From Nocardioides sp. L-11A (GTDB lineage Bacteria > Actinomycetota > Actinomycetes > Propionibacteriales > Nocardioidaceae), in NCBI GenBank assembly GCA_029961745.1, contig CP124680.1, forward strand, positions 496,001-560,000: a stretch of 64,000 bases of DNA, read 5' to 3'. The notes under the pieces were generated by a model. That model saw only the letters and a program-made list of their open reading frames with translations, made no database searches and was not told the DNA's origin. Each line of letters begins with the position of its first letter. The first letter of the stretch is position 1. Below are positions 16,535 to 24,655 of this stretch, piece after piece. Position numbers and translations under genes: made by a program.

Positions 16535-17542
16535 ATGGCCGCGAGCGAACGGGGCACGGCAGGGGGCGAGGCCTCCTGCTGCAGCCCGTCGGTGGCGCCC
16601 GGCTCCGCTCCGGTGGGCCCCGGCCCGGCCGAGGTCCCTCTGGCTCCTCGTCCGCCGCGGGACCGCTCGGTGCGCGGCCAGGTCCGGCTGCCCGCAGGCC
16701 GGTTCGAGATGGGCGACCACTTCGGCGAGGGCTATCCGGCCGACGGCGAGGGACCGGTCCACGAGGTCGCGCTGCGACCGTTCTGGATGGACGAGACCAG
16801 CGTGACCAACGCCCAGTTCGGCACCTTCGTCCGCGAGACCGGGCACGTCACCGACGCCGAGCGGTTCGGCAGCTCCGCGGTGTTCCACCTCGACGTGGCC
16901 GCCGCGCCGCAGGACGTGCTGGGCGCTCCCGTGGCGACGCCGTGGTGGCGCGAGGTCCGCGGCGCGGACTGGCGGCACCCGGAGGGCCCCCGGTCGGACA
17001 TCGCCCGGCGCCAGAACCATCCGGTCGTGCAGGTCTCCTGGCGCGATGCCGCCGCCTACGCGGCCTGGGCGGGCAAGCGGCTGCCGACCGAGGCGGAGTG
17101 GGAGTACGCCGCGCGCGACGGCCGGCCGGCGGCGCGCTTCCCCTGGGGTGACGAGCTCACGCCGCGCGGACGGTGGCTGTGCAACATCTGGCAGGGCCGG
17201 TTCCCCGTGCAGAACACGGCCGACGACGGCTATCGCACCACCGCGCCCGCGAAGTCGTTCTACGTCGGGCAGCGCGGACTGTGGTCCATGGTCGGCAACG
17301 TCTGGGAGTGGTGCGCCGACTGGTTCTCCCCTACGACGTACGCCGACCGGGTGCGCGCCGGCGGCGGGGTCGTCGCGGACCCGGTCGGTCCCGCCGACGG
17401 GCAGGCCCGGGTGATCCGGGGCGGCTCGTTCCTGTGCCACGACTCGTACTGCTCGCGCTACCGGGTCGCGGCCCGGTCCGCGAACACGCCGGAGTCCAGT
17501 ACCGCCAACACCGGCTTCCGCTGCGCCAACGACGACGCCTGA
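16535..17542 (+). CDS. Formylglycine-generating enzyme (FGE, SUMF1 family)
   Basis: 335-aa copper-dependent oxidase that converts the CxPSR cysteine of sulfatases to formylglycine. The FGE-sulfatase fold starts at about residue 45 (RGQVRLPAGRFEMGDHFGEG). The active-site pair is Cys301 and Cys306 in GGSFLCHDSYCSRYRVAARS, as in characterised actinobacterial FGE. The N-terminal 45 residues are Pro/Ala-rich and contain a CC pair. ATG 16535 is 16 bp after the sulfatase stop with a GGAGGGAGGA Shine-Dalgarno, so enzyme and substrate protein are made together. Confidence 0.95.
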   Translation: MAASERGTAGGEASCCSPSVAPGSAPVGPGPAEVPLAPRPPRDRSVRGQVRLPAGRFEMGDHFGEGYPADGEGPVHEVALRPFWMDETSVTNAQFGTFVRETGHVTDAERFGSSAVFHLDVAAAPQDVLGAPVATPWWREVRGADWRHPEGPRSDIARRQNHPVVQVSWRDAAAYAAWAGKRLPTEAEWEYAARDGRPAARFPWGDELTPRGRWLCNIWQGRFPVQNTADDGYRTTAPAKSFYVGQRGLWSMVGNVWEWCADWFSPTTYADRVRAGGGVVADPVGPADGQARVIRGGSFLCHDSYCSRYRVAARSANTPESSTANTGFRCANDDA

Positions 17543-17575
17543 GCGCTGTCGCGAGAGGACGAAGGAGCACCGCAC

Positions 17576-17953
17576 ATGGAGACGAGCAGCGGCAGGTTCG
17601 CCCGGTTCCCGGCGTCGGTCTACGCCCGGGGCGAGGAGCCCGACCCGCGGTTCAGCCTGGCCAACGAGCGGACCTTCCTGGCCTGGATCCGCACCGCGCT
17701 CGGTCTGCTCGGCGCGGCGGCGGCGCTCGTCGCCTTCGACCTGCCCCTCGCCTCGTGGAGTCGGCAGAGCGCCGCGATCGCGCTGACCGCGTGCGCCGTC
17801 GTCGCGGTGGCGAGCGGCTGGGTCGGCTGGTGGTCCAACGAGCGGGCTCTCCGGCTGCGGCGGAGCCTGCCCGGGTTCGTCGGCGGCGCGCTGCTCGCGG
17901 CGATGCTGGCGGGGACCGTCGTCATCCTCGTGGTGGGCCTGGTCCAGGGCTGA
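17576..17953 (+). CDS. DUF202 (YidH-like) small membrane protein
   Basis: 125-aa inner-membrane protein with the DUF202 N-terminal motif FSLANERTFLAWIRTALGLL at about 26-45 and three predicted transmembrane helices. Molecular function is not established for the family. It starts 33 bp after the FGE stop behind a GGAG and is probably the third gene of the sulfatase operon; a link to copper or oxygen handling for FGE is speculative. Confidence 0.88.
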   Translation: METSSGRFARFPASVYARGEEPDPRFSLANERTFLAWIRTALGLLGAAAALVAFDLPLASWSRQSAAIALTACAVVAVASGWVGWWSNERALRLRRSLPGFVGGALLAAMLAGTVVILVVGLVQG

Positions 17954-18010
17954 TGATCCGATTCCCGGCGATCGCGCAGGCCGAGCCTGCCCGACCTCGG
18001 CATGAATCGG

Positions 18011-19816
18011 TCAGGGGGTCGGGCCGGTGACGGTGGCGGAGCCGACCAGGGTCTCGTCGGCGTAGAGCAGCACCTCGGACACGAAGTCCTGCGGCGCGAC
18101 GGCGTCGGCGGGCGCGAGCAGGAGCACCTCGAGGGGCCCGGGCGCGGCGGCGTCGTACGCGAAGACGCAGTCGAGCGGGCTCCACGGCGTGGCGACACCG
18201 ATCTCGGCGAGCGCGGGGCAGGTCCAGCCGTCCGGCCACGAGGTGTGCTGGTAGAGGACCGAGCGCGTGAGCGTGACGACGACACGTAGCACGCGCGCGG
18301 GGCCTCCGGCGACCTCGGGCGCGACGCTCAGCCGCCAGCGTCCGGGGCCGAGCTCCGCGGCGGGCGTCACGGTGACCTCGCCGAGCCGCGTGCACGGCGC
18401 GGGCTGACCGAGGTCGCCGGTGAACCGGGTCGGCGCGTCGGGCGCGAAGAGGTAGCCGGGCACCGGGGTGGCCAGGACGGTCCACGGTCCGGTCCGGCCG
18501 TCGCCCTCGACGAGCTCGTAGCGGACGCCCTCGGTGACGGGCAGCGCCAGCCGGCCGGGGGTGTCGCACTCGGCGACCGGGGCCGCTGTCGGGGCCACCG
18601 GCACCACCGTCACCGGTGGCACCACCGTGGGCGTCACCGTCCCGGCGGGAGTGCTGGTCGGTGGCACGGACGGGCTCGGCGCGGGCTTCGCGGGCTCGGG
18701 CGCCGTCCCGGTCGGTGCCGGCGGTGCCGGGGCGGGCGGTGGCGCGACCGGTGGTGCCACCGGAGGCGTGGTCGGGGGCGTGAGCGGCGGCGCGACGGTC
18801 GAGGCGTCGTCCGGGGCGGCCGGCGGGGCCGGTGGGGCCGTCACGACCGGATCGGGTGCCGGTGCCGAAGCCGGCGGCGTCGTGGTCGACGGCGCGCCGG
18901 CCACGGCCGGACCGTCGGTGTCCGTCTGGGACAGCACGACGCCGGTGCCCGCGGCGACGGCGCTGACCGCGGCGCCGGTGGCGAGCACCATCCGGAGCGT
19001 GCCGGTGCGTGGCAGGGGGAGCGCGCCGAGGAGCCCGCCGAGGCCGCCGGTCGCGGCGGCGGTCCCGCCGATCAGCCAGGCGGCCGGCTTGACCGCCGCG
19101 GGCAGCGCGCCGAGCAGTACGACGGGGAACAGATGCGCCGCGAGCCGGGTGTTGAGCTGGGTCAGCCGCAGGTACGCCGCGCTGCACTCGGCGCACGAGG
19201 CGAGGTGCGTGGTCATCCGCGCCTGGGCGCCGCCGGTCAGCCGACCGCGGACGTGGCGGCTCAGCCGGGGCCGGGCCCAGGAGCAGCCCTCGCCCAGCGG
19301 GGCGCCGTCCAGGTGCCGGTCGAGGTAGGCCTGGCGCAGCCCCTCACGGGCGCGGTGGGCCAGCGAGGACACCGCGCGGGGCCGCATGCCGAGGATCTGC
19401 GCGGCCTCGACCGGCTTGCGGCCCTCGACCTCGACGTGCCACAGGACCCGCTGCCAGGACTCGGGCAGCGTCGCGAAGGCCTCGCGCGCGGTGTCGGCCT
19501 CCACCCCGTCGAGGACGGCGTCCACGGGCGGCACCGCGGCGTCGAGCAGCCACTCCTGGTCGGACGCCGGCCGCTCGGTCGGCCGGCGGTAGCCCTCCCG
19601 GAAGCCGTTGCGGATGGTGACGTGGAGGTAGGCGCGGAAGTCCGCGATCGTGCCGGGCTCGGCACGGAGCCGGGCGATCACGCGCGCGAAGGACTCCGCG
19701 ACGAGCTCCTCGGCCTCGTCGGGTCCGACGAGGATCGTGGCCAGTCGGCGAGCGTCGTCGACGTGGTCGTGGTAGAGCGTCGCCGCGTCGTCGCTCGATG
19801 GCGCGCGGTCATGCAT
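18011..19816 (-). CDS. ECF-type sigma factor fused to zinc-finger, membrane and external domains
   Basis: 601 aa. Sigma region 2 spans about 13-80 and sigma region 4 about 105-165 (LPESWQRVLWHVEVEG, then HTH VEAAQILGMRPRAVSSLAHRA). Next comes a zf-HC2/ZAS-like segment (His-Val-Arg to HLASCAEC, about 180-220), then one or two transmembrane helices (about 225-300), a Pro/Thr/Ala-rich linker (about 305-410) and a ~190-aa probably extracytoplasmic C-terminal domain. Anti-sigma function is thus joined to the sigma factor, and signal-dependent release (proteolysis or conformational change) is expected. A 7-bp-arm palindrome lies upstream. Similar fused ECF groups are known in actinobacteria. Confidence 0.85.
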   Translation of the reverse strand: MHDRAPSSDDAATLYHDHVDDARRLATILVGPDEAEELVAESFARVIARLRAEPGTIADFRAYLHVTIRNGFREGYRRPTERPASDQEWLLDAAVPPVDAVLDGVEADTAREAFATLPESWQRVLWHVEVEGRKPVEAAQILGMRPRAVSSLAHRAREGLRQAYLDRHLDGAPLGEGCSWARPRLSRHVRGRLTGGAQARMTTHLASCAECSAAYLRLTQLNTRLAAHLFPVVLLGALPAAVKPAAWLIGGTAAATGGLGGLLGALPLPRTGTLRMVLATGAAVSAVAAGTGVVLSQTDTDGPAVAGAPSTTTPPASAPAPDPVVTAPPAPPAAPDDASTVAPPLTPPTTPPVAPPVAPPPAPAPPAPTGTAPEPAKPAPSPSVPPTSTPAGTVTPTVVPPVTVVPVAPTAAPVAECDTPGRLALPVTEGVRYELVEGDGRTGPWTVLATPVPGYLFAPDAPTRFTGDLGQPAPCTRLGEVTVTPAAELGPGRWRLSVAPEVAGGPARVLRVVVTLTRSVLYQHTSWPDGWTCPALAEIGVATPWSPLDCVFAYDAAAPGPLEVLLLAPADAVAPQDFVSEVLLYADETLVGSATVTGPTP

Positions 19817-19860
19817 GTCGTGTGGTCCCCCCGATCAGGGCGGCTGAGCCCCGATCCCCT

Positions 19861-19876
19861 CGCGACAACTGTCGCG
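19861..19876. promoter_or_regulatory. Palindrome upstream of the fused sigma factor gene
   Basis: CGCGACA-AC-TGTCGCG, 45-60 bp upstream of the minus-strand start at 19816, in the 226-bp region shared with the divergent XRE-type gene. Candidate operator for either gene. Confidence 0.4.
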
Positions 19877-20042
19877 TCTTCCCTCGCATGGTAGGCGCCC
19901 TACCCCGAGGTCAGCGAGCTTTCGCGACCCAACGGTAAAAGTTTCAGGTTCTGCGTGATGTTCGGCGGACCGGCGCATCCAGGTCTGTAGCGCCGCGTGA
20001 GTGGCGCCGTGTCCGAGTCACTCCAGCCAGAAGCCACGATCG

Positions 20043-20933
20043 ATGAGCAACGCACCCAGCCGCCTGCACCCCGTCCCACCCGCGACGACGTCCGCCGTCG
20101 TCGAGGCGGTGCTGGCGCGCCGCGACCGGGTCGGCCCGGGCGACCGCGCGGTGTGGGACCGGTTCGTCACGCTCGTCGAGACCGATCGCGACGACCCGCG
20201 CTCGGCGCGGTTGTACGCCGTCCTGGCGAACCTCGTCGGGGTCGTCGCCTTCGCCGATGCCGACGACCACCGCACCACGGCGCAGCTCGCCGAGGCGATG
20301 GGGGAGCGGGCGCTGGCCCGGCTCCAGCGCCGTGCCGCCGCCCTGCTCGAGGTGGATCCCGAGCGGTGCTGGGCGGCGGACGCGTGTCGCCGGTGGACCG
20401 CCCTCGACGTCCCGGCCGAGGTCGCGGACGCCTGCGCGGCGACCGCGTACGCACTGGTGCTGGAGGACGTCGACCCGGCGCCCGCCTCGGTCCCCGCCGC
20501 GCCGCCGGTCCTGACCGTCGGACAGCTCCTCGGGCTGCTCGCGCGCGGCTCGGTCGCCCAGTGGCGCGCCCAGCTCGGCGTCGTCGCCGCCAGCCCGTGG
20601 GGTCCCGACGCGCACGAGCTGCTCCGGCTCGCGGGGCGCAGCCGGTCGGCTCGGGTGCAGGCCGTCGTCGAGCGGTCGGTCGCCCTGTGCCGGGAGCGCC
20701 GCGAGGCCGCCGAGCGCGCCCTGGTGGCGCGCGACATCAAGGAGTGCATCGTCCGCGCCGGGGTCTCCCAGCGCGTGTTCGCCGCGCAGATCGGCACCTC
20801 GCCCTCGCGCCTGTCGACCTATGTCACAGGTGCGGTCGTGCCGTCGGCGACCATGCTGCTGCGGATCCGCCGGGTCTCGCGACGGCTGCGCGACCGGGCG
20901 GCCGAGGAGTTGGCCGCGACCCGGGGCGCCTGA
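20043..20933 (+). CDS. XRE-type regulator with C-terminal helix-turn-helix (paralogue 2)
   Basis: 296 aa from ATG 20043 (an in-frame ATG at 20001 would add 14 aa). The layout is the same as the 14138-14965 protein: a helical N-terminal two thirds of unknown function, then a C-terminal HTH (GVSQRVFAAQIGTSPSRLSTYV, followed by GAVVPSATMLLRI). It is divergent from the fused sigma factor gene. The two paralogues bracket the sulfatase-FGE-DUF202-sigma region. Targets are unknown; the conserved HTH suggests overlapping DNA sites. Confidence 0.8.
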   Translation: MSNAPSRLHPVPPATTSAVVEAVLARRDRVGPGDRAVWDRFVTLVETDRDDPRSARLYAVLANLVGVVAFADADDHRTTAQLAEAMGERALARLQRRAAALLEVDPERCWAADACRRWTALDVPAEVADACAATAYALVLEDVDPAPASVPAAPPVLTVGQLLGLLARGSVAQWRAQLGVVAASPWGPDAHELLRLAGRSRSARVQAVVERSVALCRERREAAERALVARDIKECIVRAGVSQRVFAAQIGTSPSRLSTYVTGAVVPSATMLLRIRRVSRRLRDRAAEELAATRGA

Positions 20934-20946
20934 CCCGGGCGACCGG

Positions 20947-21594
20947 TCAGCCGGCCAGGTAGGACCGCAGGCCGGCCATCGCCCGGTCGATGATCTCGGG
21001 CAGCCCGGGGGTGTCGGCGTCGGGCTCGGCCAGCCACGCCTCGTACGCCGACAGTGAGATCGCCAGCGAGACGTGGCCGGCGACCTGGGGGACCAGGGCC
21101 TCCGGGTCGGCTCCGGTCCGGCGGGCGACGTACTCGGAGATCACCCGCCGCCACTCGGCGTACCGCAGCACGGAGTGCGCCTGCAGCTCCGGGGTGGTCA
21201 GGATCAGGCGCATCCGCTCGTGGTGCGGCGGCTCGGCGTCCGCGGGGAAGCGGTTGAACCCCACCACTGCGCGGTGGACGGCGGTGTGCACGGGCAGGTC
21301 GACGGGCTGCTCGTCGAGCAGCGCGCGGAAGTGGTCGAGGGTGCGGTCGAACTGTCCCCAGGGGATGTCGTTCTTGGACTGGTAGTAGCGGAAGATCGTC
21401 CGCTTCCCGACGCCGGCCTCGCGGGCGATGGCCTCCATCGTGGTCCCGGCGAAGCCGTGGGTCGCGAAGAGCCGGAACGCCGCCTGCTCGATGGCGGCGT
21501 GCGAGGTGGCGACGGGGCGTCCGCGTGCGGAGGACCGGGTCCGGGTCGGGCCCTCGGCCGCGGCAGCGGCGGCGTCGGGCAGGGGATCGGGCAT
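20947..21594 (-). CDS. mftR: Mycofactocin system TetR-family regulator
   Basis: 215 aa from ATG 21594. The TetR HTH is AAIEQAAFRLFATHGFAGTT, then MEAIAREAGVGKRTIFRYYQSKNDIPW, the FRYYQSKNDI form being typical of MftR. It is divergent from mftA, with a TGGCA-N5-TGCCA palindrome in the 90-bp gap. MftR of mycobacteria represses the mft operon and responds to acyl-CoA; the same role is expected here. A longer start at 21636 would run into the operator region. Confidence 0.9.
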   Translation of the reverse strand: MPDPLPDAAAAAAEGPTRTRSSARGRPVATSHAAIEQAAFRLFATHGFAGTTMEAIAREAGVGKRTIFRYYQSKNDIPWGQFDRTLDHFRALLDEQPVDLPVHTAVHRAVVGFNRFPADAEPPHHERMRLILTTPELQAHSVLRYAEWRRVISEYVARRTGADPEALVPQVAGHVSLAISLSAYEAWLAEPDADTPGLPEIIDRAMAGLRSYLAG

Positions 21595-21630
21595 GGCGCC
21601 GGAAGTTAGCACGTCCGGACCCTTCCATTT

Positions 21631-21645
21631 TGGCATCGAGTGCCA
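21631..21645. promoter_or_regulatory. Candidate MftR operator in the mftR-mftA intergenic region
   Basis: TGGCA-TCGAG-TGCCA palindrome, flanked by a CATTAGTGT stretch that could be the mftA -10 region. It lies 40 bp from each divergent start. Confidence 0.5.
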
Positions 21646-21684
21646 TTAGTGTGTCGCGAACCACAGCCGACGAGGAGGAACACG

Positions 21685-21786
21685 ATGAACCCTGAGCTGG
21701 AAACCGGGACCGAGGACCAGGCGGAGCTGGCGGCCGAGGACCTCATCGAGGAGGTCTCGATCGACGGCATGTGCGGCGTCTACTGA
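21685..21786 (+). CDS. mftA: Mycofactocin precursor peptide
   Basis: 33-aa ribosomal precursor of the redox cofactor mycofactocin. It ends in the invariant core IDGMCGVY; the terminal Val-Tyr is decarboxylated and crosslinked by MftC, and the rest is a Glu/Asp-rich leader. The ATG at 21685 follows GAGGAGGA. The stop codon TGA shares its A with the ATG of mftB. It is too short for routine gene finding but certain from its tail and context. Confidence 0.96.
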   Translation: MNPELETGTEDQAELAAEDLIEEVSIDGMCGVY

Positions 21787-22076
21787 TGGACGCCCTGCTG
21801 GGGGAGCCGTGGACGCTCTCGCCGTCGGTGGCCCTGCGGCCCGAGCCCTTCGGGGCGCTGGCCTACCACTTCGGCAACCGGAAGCTCACCTTCCTGAAGC
21901 GGCCCGAGCTGGTCGCCGTCGTCCGGAGCCTCGCCGGGGCACCGGACGTGCGGTCCGCGCTCGAGTCCGCCGGCGTCCCGGCCTCCCAGCACGCCGCCTA
22001 CGCGGCGGCCCTGCGCGGCCTGGCCGCGACCGACATGATCCGCCCCCGCCCCACCGCCCAGGAGGAGCCCGCATGA
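21786..22076 (+). CDS. mftB: Mycofactocin chaperone (RiPP recognition element)
   Basis: 96-aa PqqD-like RRE protein that binds the MftA leader and delivers it to MftC. The conserved stretch YHFGNRKLTFLKRP is at residues 27-40, typical of MftB. It is translationally coupled to mftA (TGATG overlap) and to mftC (ATGA overlap). Length matches the family. Confidence 0.94.
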   Translation: MDALLGEPWTLSPSVALRPEPFGALAYHFGNRKLTFLKRPELVAVVRSLAGAPDVRSALESAGVPASQHAAYAAALRGLAATDMIRPRPTAQEEPA

Positions 22077-23383
22077 CGATCGCGCCCGAGCGGCCGCAGA
22101 CCGCGAGCCTGGTCCAGCAGTTCGAGTACGGCCTCGATGCCCCGATCTGCCTGACCTGGGAGCTCACCTACGCCTGCAACCTGGAGTGCGCCCACTGCCT
22201 GTCGTCGTCCGGGCGCCGGGACCCGCGCGAGCTGAGCACCGAGCAGTGCAAGGCGGTCATCGACGAGCTGCAGCGGATGCAGGTCTTCTACGTCAACATC
22301 GGCGGCGGCGAGCCCACGATCCGCCCGGACTTCTGGGAGCTCCTGGAGTACGCCGTCCATCATCAGGTCGGCGTGAAGTTCTCCACCAACGGCGTGCGGA
22401 TCAGCCCCGAGCGCGCCGCCTTCCTCGCCTCGCCGGCGTGCAACGGCTACGTCGACGTGCAGGTCTCGCTCGACGGCGCGACCGCCGAGGTCAACGACTA
22501 CGTCCGTGGCCCCGGGTCCTACGACACCGCGCTGCGCGCCCTGCAGAACCTCCAGGACGCAGGCTTCCAGGACGCCAAGATCTCGGTCGTCTGCACCCGC
22601 GAGAACATCGGCCAGCTCGACGAGTTCAAGGCCCTCGCCGACAGGTACGGCGCCACGCTGCGTCTCACCCGGCTGCGCCCCAGCGGCCGCGGCGCCGACG
22701 TCTGGGACGAACTGCACCCCCGGCCGGAGCAGCAGCGGGAGCTCTACGACTGGCTGATGGCGCACACCGCCGACGGCGAGCAGGTCCTCACCGGCGACTC
22801 GTTCTTCCACCTCGCGGCGTTCGGCCCGGCAGATGGGAGTGGGGCGCTGCCGGGACTCAACCTGTGCGGGGCGGGCCGCGTGGTCTGCCTGATCGACCCG
22901 GTCGGCGACGTCTACGCCTGCCCGTTCGCGATCCACGACAACTTCCTCGCGGGCAACCTGCTCGACGGCGGCTTCCAGCAGGTCTGGCAGCACTCGCCAC
23001 TGTTCCAGGAGCTCCGCTCGCCCCAGACCGGCGGGGCGTGCGCCTCCTGCCAGTTCTACGACTCCTGCCGCGGCGGCTGCATGGCCGCGAAGTTCTTCAC
23101 CGGACTGCCGCTCGACGGCCCCGACCCCGAGTGCGTCCAGGGCTACGGCGAGGCCGAGCTGGATCGCCTCGGGCTCGCCGGCGAGCGGACCATCCCGGCA
23201 GCGAGCCAGGACCACTCCCGGACCACCCCCACCCGCAACCAGCCGGTGATGCTGCAGCTGCTCACCACGCGCGTGTCGGGGCCGCCGGTCTCGGCATGTG
23301 CGGAGAGCCCGCTCGCCGGCTTCGACCCCGACCCCCGCCACGACGTCATACGTTCTGTGGGCTCTCGCCCACAGAACGTATGA
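22073..23383 (+). CDS. mftC: Mycofactocin radical SAM maturase
   Basis: 436-aa radical SAM/SPASM enzyme that oxidatively decarboxylates and crosslinks Val-Tyr of MftA. The radical SAM cluster is Cys35/39/42 (CNLECAHC); GGGEP is near residue 75. The auxiliary-cluster cysteines of the SPASM domain are in CGAGRVVCLIDPVGDVYAC and CASCQFYDSC. The C-terminus is some tens of residues longer than the approximately 390 aa usual for MftC. The last ~13 codons and the stop lie inside a perfect hairpin (23344-23385), so this tail may be a non-conserved read-through extension. Confidence 0.94.
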   Translation: MTIAPERPQTASLVQQFEYGLDAPICLTWELTYACNLECAHCLSSSGRRDPRELSTEQCKAVIDELQRMQVFYVNIGGGEPTIRPDFWELLEYAVHHQVGVKFSTNGVRISPERAAFLASPACNGYVDVQVSLDGATAEVNDYVRGPGSYDTALRALQNLQDAGFQDAKISVVCTRENIGQLDEFKALADRYGATLRLTRLRPSGRGADVWDELHPRPEQQRELYDWLMAHTADGEQVLTGDSFFHLAAFGPADGSGALPGLNLCGAGRVVCLIDPVGDVYACPFAIHDNFLAGNLLDGGFQQVWQHSPLFQELRSPQTGGACASCQFYDSCRGGCMAAKFFTGLPLDGPDPECVQGYGEAELDRLGLAGERTIPAASQDHSRTTPTRNQPVMLQLLTTRVSGPPVSACAESPLAGFDPDPRHDVIRSVGSRPQNV

Positions 23384-23385
23384 CG
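23344..23385. repeat. Perfect 19-bp-stem hairpin at the mftC-mftD junction
   Basis: Arms 23344-23362 and 23367-23385 with loop TCTC, perfectly complementary. It contains the last codons and the TGA of mftC and lies 27 bp before mftD. Genes on both sides run in the same direction, so it is an intra-operon attenuator, RNA-processing or stability element, or a captured repeat, rather than an end-of-operon terminator. Confidence 0.75.
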
Positions 23386-23411
23386 CAACGCACGCAGACC
23401 TGAGGAAACCC

Positions 23412-24653
23412 ATGAAGCTCGAGAACCCCTGGAAGCAGAACCCCTGGTTCGAGTCCGTCGCCGTGGCCCAGGACCGCGCCCGCAAGCACCTCCCTCAGCC
23501 GGTGTACGGCGCCCTGGTGGCCGGCTCCGAGCGCGGCCAGAGCGTGAGCGACAACCAGGCCGCGTTCGCCGAGCTCGGCCTCGCCCCGCACGTCGTGGGC
23601 CAGCTCCCCGAGCGCAGCCAGACGACGACGGTCTTCGGCCACACCATCGCCAGCCCGGTCATCATCAGCCCGACCGGCGTCCAGGCGGTGCACCCCGACG
23701 GCGAGGTCGCCGTGGCCCGCGCGGCCGCCGCCCGCGGCACGATCATGGGCCTGTCGAACTTCGCGTCCAAGAGCGTCGAGGAGGTCACCGCGACCGGGGC
23801 GACGACGTTCTTCCAGATGTACTGGACCGGCGAGCGCGACACGATGATCCAGCGGATGACCCGCGCGAACGAGGCCGGCGCGAAGGGCCTGATCGCCACC
23901 TTGGACTGGTCGTTCTCGATGGGCCGCGACTGGGGCAGCCCCGAGATCCCCGAGAAGGTCGACCTCAAGGCGATGATCCGGCTCGCGCCCAAGGTCGCCA
24001 CCAAGGGCCGCTGGATGTGGCAGTTCGGGCAACAGTTCCGCGCCACCGGCAGATTGCCGGACCTCACCGCGCCCAACCTGGCGCCCCCCGGCGGCGAGGC
24101 GCCGACGTTCTTCGGCGCCTACTACGAGTGGATGACCACGCCGCCCCCCTCGTGGGACGACGTCGCGTGGATGCGCGACACGTGGGCGCAGATCAGCGGC
24201 ACGCCGTTCGTGCTCAAGGGCGTGTGCCGCGTCGACGACGCGCTGCGCGCCGTGGACGCGGGCGTCGCGGGCATCTCCGTGTCCAACCACGGCGGCAACA
24301 ACCTCGACGGTACGCCGGCCGCGATCCGGATGGTCCGCCCGATCGCCGAGGCGGTCGGCGACCAGGTCGACGTGGTCATGGACGGCGGCGTGCGCCGCGG
24401 ATCCGACGTGGTCAAGGCGCTCGCGCTCGGCGCGAAGGCCGTGCTGATCGGCCGCGCCTACCTCTGGGGGCTCGCGGCCAACGGCCAGGCGGGCGTGGAG
24501 AACGTGCTCGACGTGCTCTCCGGCGGCGTCGACTCCGCGCTGCGTGGGCTGGCCCTGGCCTCGACCGCCGAGCTGCGGCCCGAGCACCTGCTCGTCCCCG
24601 ACGGTTTCGACCGCGCGCTCGGGGTCCCCGAGCAGGCGGCTGCGGGGCGCTGA
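23412..24653 (+). CDS. mftD: Pre-mycofactocin synthase (FMN-dependent)
   Basis: 413-aa member of the FMN-dependent alpha-hydroxy acid oxidase family that oxidatively deaminates the AHDP intermediate to pre-mycofactocin. The FMN and catalytic motif SNHGGNNLDGTPA near residue 300 and the phosphate-binding MDGGVRRGSDVVKALALGA are intact. ATG 23412 is preceded by TGAGGA. It follows the hairpin and ends 2 bp before mftE. Confidence 0.95.
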   Translation: MKLENPWKQNPWFESVAVAQDRARKHLPQPVYGALVAGSERGQSVSDNQAAFAELGLAPHVVGQLPERSQTTTVFGHTIASPVIISPTGVQAVHPDGEVAVARAAAARGTIMGLSNFASKSVEEVTATGATTFFQMYWTGERDTMIQRMTRANEAGAKGLIATLDWSFSMGRDWGSPEIPEKVDLKAMIRLAPKVATKGRWMWQFGQQFRATGRLPDLTAPNLAPPGGEAPTFFGAYYEWMTTPPPSWDDVAWMRDTWAQISGTPFVLKGVCRVDDALRAVDAGVAGISVSNHGGNNLDGTPAAIRMVRPIAEAVGDQVDVVMDGGVRRGSDVVKALALGAKAVLIGRAYLWGLAANGQAGVENVLDVLSGGVDSALRGLALASTAELRPEHLLVPDGFDRALGVPEQAAAGR

Positions 24654-24655
24654 CC

